Source: CAYONZ01 sp964405465
GTDB taxonomy: Bacteria; Bdellovibrionota; Bdellovibrionia; Bdellovibrionales; JAMPXM01
Assembly: GCA_964405465.1 (NCBI GenBank)
Contig: CAYONZ010000014.1
Span: forward strand, 9,906-73,905
Length of the DNA: 64,000 bases
Reading direction: 5' to 3'
The position numbers and the translations under genes are program-made. Position 1 is the first letter of the stretch, and every line of letters starts with the position of its first letter. A model generated the notes under the pieces. That model searched no databases. It saw only the letters and a program-made list of their open reading frames with translations, and was not told the DNA's origin. Positions 61,369 to 64,000 of the stretch are shown here, one piece after another.

Positions 61369-61848
61369 TCAGTCAACCGGCCGGAAGGACCGCTCTTCTA
61401 CTTGTTGTTGCCGACTTGGTTTACTGATGCCGACAATAAAGCCACGGACAAAGCTGAGCGCAATATCTCGCACGTCAATTTCACTTTCGACAATTGCGAT
61501 TTCTTTTGATCGAACTAACACTCTTCGAGATCGTAATAAAAGATAAAGAGCCGACAGAGATACTAAGGCCACCATCGAGAACGTCACTATCTTGATGAGG
61601 TTGGCATTCTCTAAGGCAGAAAGAAGTTCCCACACAGCATATCCTACCTGTATCGCTGAAAATGATGCCATTGAGGCCAACACTGCTCCAAGTAGAATAC
61701 GAAAAGCCAGACCAAAAACCTCGCCACGTATTTTTTCGCGAAGTTGTTCAAGTAAAGCAGGCTGCGCAGATTGCACAGATTGCAAAGACAAATTACTTTT
61801 CCCTTTTGGTTCGGTCAGCAAAAGAAAGAGTGTCACCAGATTCTTCAA
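61369..61848 (-). CDS. Two-helix membrane protein in stress block
   Basis: The protein has 159 aa. TTG 61848 is chosen because GGAG lies upstream and the terminator at 61865-61896 lies before it; a longer frame to 61902 runs through that terminator. Two membrane helices are near residues 55-75 and 85-105 (VFGLAFRILLGAVLASMAS, LIKIVTFSMVALVSLSALYL), with a basic loop after (LRSRRVLVRSKE). It resembles small YqjE-like proteins in layout, but I am not sure. It is downstream of the DUF883 gene on the same strand. Confidence 0.6.
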   Translation of the reverse strand: MKNLVTLFLLLTEPKGKSNLSLQSVQSAQPALLEQLREKIRGEVFGLAFRILLGAVLASMASFSAIQVGYAVWELLSALENANLIKIVTFSMVALVSLSALYLLLRSRRVLVRSKEIAIVESEIDVRDIALSFVRGFIVGISKPSRQQQVEERSFRPVD

Positions 61849-61864
61849 TCGCAACTCCAATGTT

Positions 61865-61896
61865 AAAAAATATAGGCCCCAAGAAAGAGGCCTATA
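61865..61896 (-). terminator. Rho-independent terminator after DUF883 gene
   Basis: TATAGGCC (61871-61878) and GGCCTATA (61889-61896) form a perfect 8-bp stem. On the minus strand it is followed by TTTTTT (complement of 61865-61870). It ends the CsbD-DUF883 transcript and separates it from the next gene. Confidence 0.75.
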
Positions 61897-61910
61897 CCCC
61901 AACGTTACAC

Positions 61911-62192
61911 CTAATGTCTTTTACTCAATGCGAGCGTTAGAAGGCCGCCAGCTACCATACCTGCCGCAGCCGCGATACCAACACTTTTGAGTGGATTTTC
62001 TTTAACGTATTCTCGAGATGTTTGAACATACTCACTCGCAGTTTCTGCGAGACTCGTTGCCATTTCTCCGGTCTTCTGTCCGAGATTGTGAGACGCTCTT
62101 TCTAGATAGTTTTCTGCGCCCTGAATTTTTCCTTTAATGTCCTGAGTGGATGTATTTACTTTGTTTGCTGTATCAGTACTTAGATTTGCCAT
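61911..62192 (-). CDS. DUF883 (ElaB/YqjD)-family protein
   Basis: The protein has 93 aa. An N-terminal amphipathic helix region (TANKVNTSTQDIKGKIQGAE) leads to a conserved end: YVQTSREYVKENPLKSVGIA, then a membrane helix (AAAAGMVAGGLLTLALSKRH). This is the standard DUF883 layout. Family members anchor ribosomes to the inner membrane in stationary phase in E. coli (YqjD). It follows the CsbD-like gene by 36 bp and is ended by the terminator at 61865. Confidence 0.92.
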   Translation of the reverse strand: MANLSTDTANKVNTSTQDIKGKIQGAENYLERASHNLGQKTGEMATSLAETASEYVQTSREYVKENPLKSVGIAAAAGMVAGGLLTLALSKRH

Positions 62193-62228
62193 GTTGTTCT
62201 CCTTTTATGTTATGGTCCTATGGGACCG

Positions 62229-62483
62229 TTAATTCTTTAAATCTTTTTTTACTTCACTTACGACAGCTTCCTTTTTCTGTTCGATTTGTTCTGCAATTGT
62301 CTTTAACTTTTTGTTGTAACTCTCCTGAGCCTCTCCGTATCGTTGTTGAATCAGCCCACCAATTGCTTTCAAATCTCCCTTTGTTCTATCAAGCTCATCG
62401 TCAGTGATCTTGCCCCACGCCTTGCGAACTTCACCACGAAATTCAAGCCATTTTCCTTTGATGATGTTTTCGTTCATTTTCAT
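62229..62483 (-). CDS. CsbD-like general stress protein
   Basis: The protein has 84 aa; ATG 62477 is an alternative with the same SD region. It starts with the CsbD signature MNENIIKGKWLEFRGEVRKA, followed by WGKITDDELDRTKGDLKAIG. CsbD proteins are small, hydrophilic and controlled by general stress regulators in Bacillus and others; their molecular role is unclear. Here the C-terminal tail is longer than usual and forms a charged coiled coil (LKTIAEQIEQKKEAVVSEVK). It is in one unit with the DUF883 gene. Confidence 0.93.
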   Translation of the reverse strand: MKMNENIIKGKWLEFRGEVRKAWGKITDDELDRTKGDLKAIGGLIQQRYGEAQESYNKKLKTIAEQIEQKKEAVVSEVKKDLKN

Positions 62484-62617
62484 ATTTGCTCCTTTTATTA
62501 TTACTGTTCCTCTTGCAACGAAGAGGCCAGGTCGTTTTCAACAACAAGTGTACTGAACGTGAGTCGCTCGCCCCAGTCGTGGATTATCTGAACCTCTACG
62601 GTCCATTTTTGAACGCG

Positions 62618-63214
62618 TCACTTTGTCAACCGAAGAAAAACAACTGCATGCGATGCTTTGCTCGAATAATTCGGAGCATCTGCGGTTGTAGGAATTCCTG
62701 CAGCCAAAAATGACTCTTTCACTTTTTGATCCCGGGAGTTAAACCACCTTGCGAGCAAACTCGGCCTCATCGCCATATTGTGATTTTCAGTCATGATGTT
62801 TTTTTCGCTTCTCAGAAATTCAGAAATTGCCAAACTACGAAGCTCGGCCAGACGCCTTTGTGCTCTTGGCAAAGTCTTACGATTTTTTGACGGATAATCG
62901 GCATCCGCCCAGGAGAACACCATGATATTTTCGATGTTTCCGTCTCTCTGCGCCAGTTCAACCAGGGACGCCAACTTTACTTTTGCATTTTCAGAAAGAA
63001 GAGCGCTCCCTGGGGGAAACTCAATTTCTAAATATTCCTGCGCATTCATTTCAGATGCAGCATTTTTCACTATCGCCTGCCCACCGCTCGACTGAATCGA
63101 TCCAGCAACCTGATCAACACCGATAAAGTCCCGTGGTGCATCACCGTAAGAAACACCGGAACTAATGGCCCAAACACCAACACAAACCCCTGACTTTATT
63201 TTATTTAAAGACAT
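62618..63214 (-). CDS. OmpA-like exported protein
   Basis: The protein has 198 aa. The signal segment is GVCVGVWAISSGVSYG. The mature part has the start of an OmpA-like domain: FPPGSALLSENAKVKLASLV, then FSWADADYPSK and RRLAELRSLAISEFLRSEKN, which follow the order of peptidoglycan-binding OmpA domains. The key Asp and Arg are probably in WADADYP and RRLAELR. The end (HAVVFLRLTK) closes the sheet. It is probably periplasmic and wall-associated; the match is moderate. Confidence 0.65.
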   Translation of the reverse strand: MSLNKIKSGVCVGVWAISSGVSYGDAPRDFIGVDQVAGSIQSSGGQAIVKNAASEMNAQEYLEIEFPPGSALLSENAKVKLASLVELAQRDGNIENIMVFSWADADYPSKNRKTLPRAQRRLAELRSLAISEFLRSEKNIMTENHNMAMRPSLLARWFNSRDQKVKESFLAAGIPTTADAPNYSSKASHAVVFLRLTK

Positions 63215-63284
63215 AGATCTCTCCTTGATTCAGAACCCTGAACTGAAATCGGGCCACCCCGTTAGGGGCAACCCAAAAATTGAA

Positions 63285-63497
63285 TTAGGACTTCTTCTGA
63301 GCATCGGGGGCCGTGACCTTCGATTCTGCATGAACCTTCATATCAGAAGTTGAATCACTTGCCTTTTTCGAACCATATTCACCTTGGCTTCGATCTGGCG
63401 AAAAGCCACTAGAACTCGGCGCATTTTGTTTAGCACTAGTTCTATCTTTCGCGTCTGTTGTTGGAACTCCGGTTTCGTTTTTTTTGTAGTCGCTCAT
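63285..63497 (-). CDS. Small disordered hydrophilic protein
   Basis: The protein has 70 aa. It has no hydrophobic core, is rich in Ser, Lys, Asp and Thr (KDRTSAKQNAPSSSG, SKKASDSTSDMKVHAESK), and has no signal peptide, so it is probably disordered in the cytosol, as with desiccation and stress-related proteins. Family not recognised. It is next to an OmpA-like gene and close to dps. A function in stress protection is inferred from place and composition. Confidence 0.6.
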   Translation of the reverse strand: MSDYKKNETGVPTTDAKDRTSAKQNAPSSSGFSPDRSQGEYGSKKASDSTSDMKVHAESKVTAPDAQKKS

Positions 63498-63882
63498 TTT
63501 GTACTCCTTGGTTAATTTGACGTGACATTATTTTACTTTGCAAAAGTCCAACCACATTGAATTGATCGCCATGCGAAACACGGAATTTAGAAAGAGATCA
63601 ATCACCTACAGAATTTTCTTTAGTCCGTAAATTTTTTTTGGCAAAGTTGGAGGCGGTGATTTTCTCCACGCTCGAGGCAATTTTCCACATTGTTTTTTGA
63701 TTATAGAATTATTATAAACACATTTTATTTATTAGTGATGTCCGTACCAGCGCACACATCCATATCTTGACAGACATTCCAACTGTCTCTTATGGAGATT
63801 CAGCATAGGCACTTCATTTGCATTGTCGAATTATGCAGAGTAATGAAATGGCAACTTACACTTTTGAATAAGGAGACTTCTC
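63498..63882. other. 385-bp intergenic region before dps
   Basis: No gene is supported. It holds the leaders of two divergent genes. TTGACA at 63767-63772 is a possible -35 box, but a good -10 box is not evident at the right distance. GACAG/CTGTC (63771-63788) could fold. AT-rich DNA at 63690-63735 (ATTATAAACACATTTTATTT) is a possible UP element. Confidence 0.35.
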
Positions 63883-64000
63883 ATGGAAATCGGAATCGAA
63901 ATCAGAGAAAGAAAACAGACAGCAGATGCTTTGTGCCAGTTTTTAGCTGACACCTATACTTTATATTTACGGACTCATAATTTTCACTGGAATGTCAGCG
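63883..64000 (+). CDS. dps: Dps-family DNA-binding/ferritin-like protein (partial)
   Basis: The gene runs off the window end; 39 residues are visible. ATG 63883 has AAGGAG eight bases upstream. The visible part reads QTADALCQFLADTYTLYLRT and then HNFHWNVS, the N-terminal helix and first metal ligands of Dps (HNFHWNV motif). Dps forms 12-mers that store iron, remove peroxide and can protect DNA. It fits the stress-gene block next to it. Confidence 0.93.
   Translation, partial: MEIGIEIRERKQTADALCQFLADTYTLYLRTHNFHWNVS

Overview
The window looks like chromosome from a predatory or Bdellovibrio-like bacterium (Bdellovibrionota). This is an inference from content; no rRNA or marker gene settles it. 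The signs are many short genes for secreted or outer-membrane proteins of no recognised family, many GTG and TTG starts with good Shine-Dalgarno sites, short head-to-tail operons, a partner-switching and HDOD signalling block, a receiver protein of RomR-like layout, and a transposase fragment whose N-terminus resembles integrase-type transposases I associate with Bdellovibrio relatives. There is no rRNA, CRISPR array, intact prophage or intact IS element. One tRNA (His, GTG) is present.

Layout. 1-5.4 kb: end of a lectin-like surface protein, then two secreted proteins, the first a coiled-coil/ankyrin/truncated FGE-sulfatase protein with a relative at 53 kb. 5.4-11.4 kb: lptG, then a receiver protein, nadC, a repeat-rich decayed stretch, birA, a redoxin and a GyrI-like protein. 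11.5-20.4 kb: beta-barrel proteins, a secreted HEARH protein, pheA, an SDR, an EVE protein and a dihydrouridine synthase. 20.6-28.2 kb: glutaredoxin, a trypsin-like lipoprotein, SRPBCC, HD and VOC proteins, and runs of unknown secreted proteins. 28.4-31.3 kb: a second dihydrouridine synthase and purK-purE. 31.3-39.7 kb: histidine kinase, HDOD, receiver, STAS, anti-sigma-like ATPase and a SpoIIE/PP2C phosphatase on the minus strand, with a FecR/Fn3-like protein divergent from them. 39.7-48.5 kb: TSUP permease, M14 peptidase, HAMP protein, two CPBP membrane proteases and tRNA-His. 48.8-52.6 kb: a three-gene unknown secreted operon ending in a clear terminator, then an exported 2H-phosphoesterase-like protein.

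53-61.3 kb is the most accessory part. It holds the coiled-coil paralogue behind a repeat-rich leader, then a small cluster of AhpD-like, KAS III-like, SRPBCC and TPP-enzyme genes whose TPP gene stands head to head with an OhrR/MarR-like regulator. Both of those look truncated at their 5' ends. An IS remnant and an SRPBCC gene follow. 61.4-64 kb is a general-stress block (small membrane protein, DUF883, CsbD-like, OmpA-like, disordered protein and the start of dps).

Housekeeping genes (lptG, nadC, birA, pheA, purK, purE, dus) serve envelope, cofactor, amino-acid, purine and tRNA functions. The signalling block probably forms one module in which the PP2C phosphatase, ATPase and STAS protein switch partners under kinase and receiver input. 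The 56-59.5 kb cluster may make or modify a small acyl-derived compound, but its TPP enzyme may no longer be complete.
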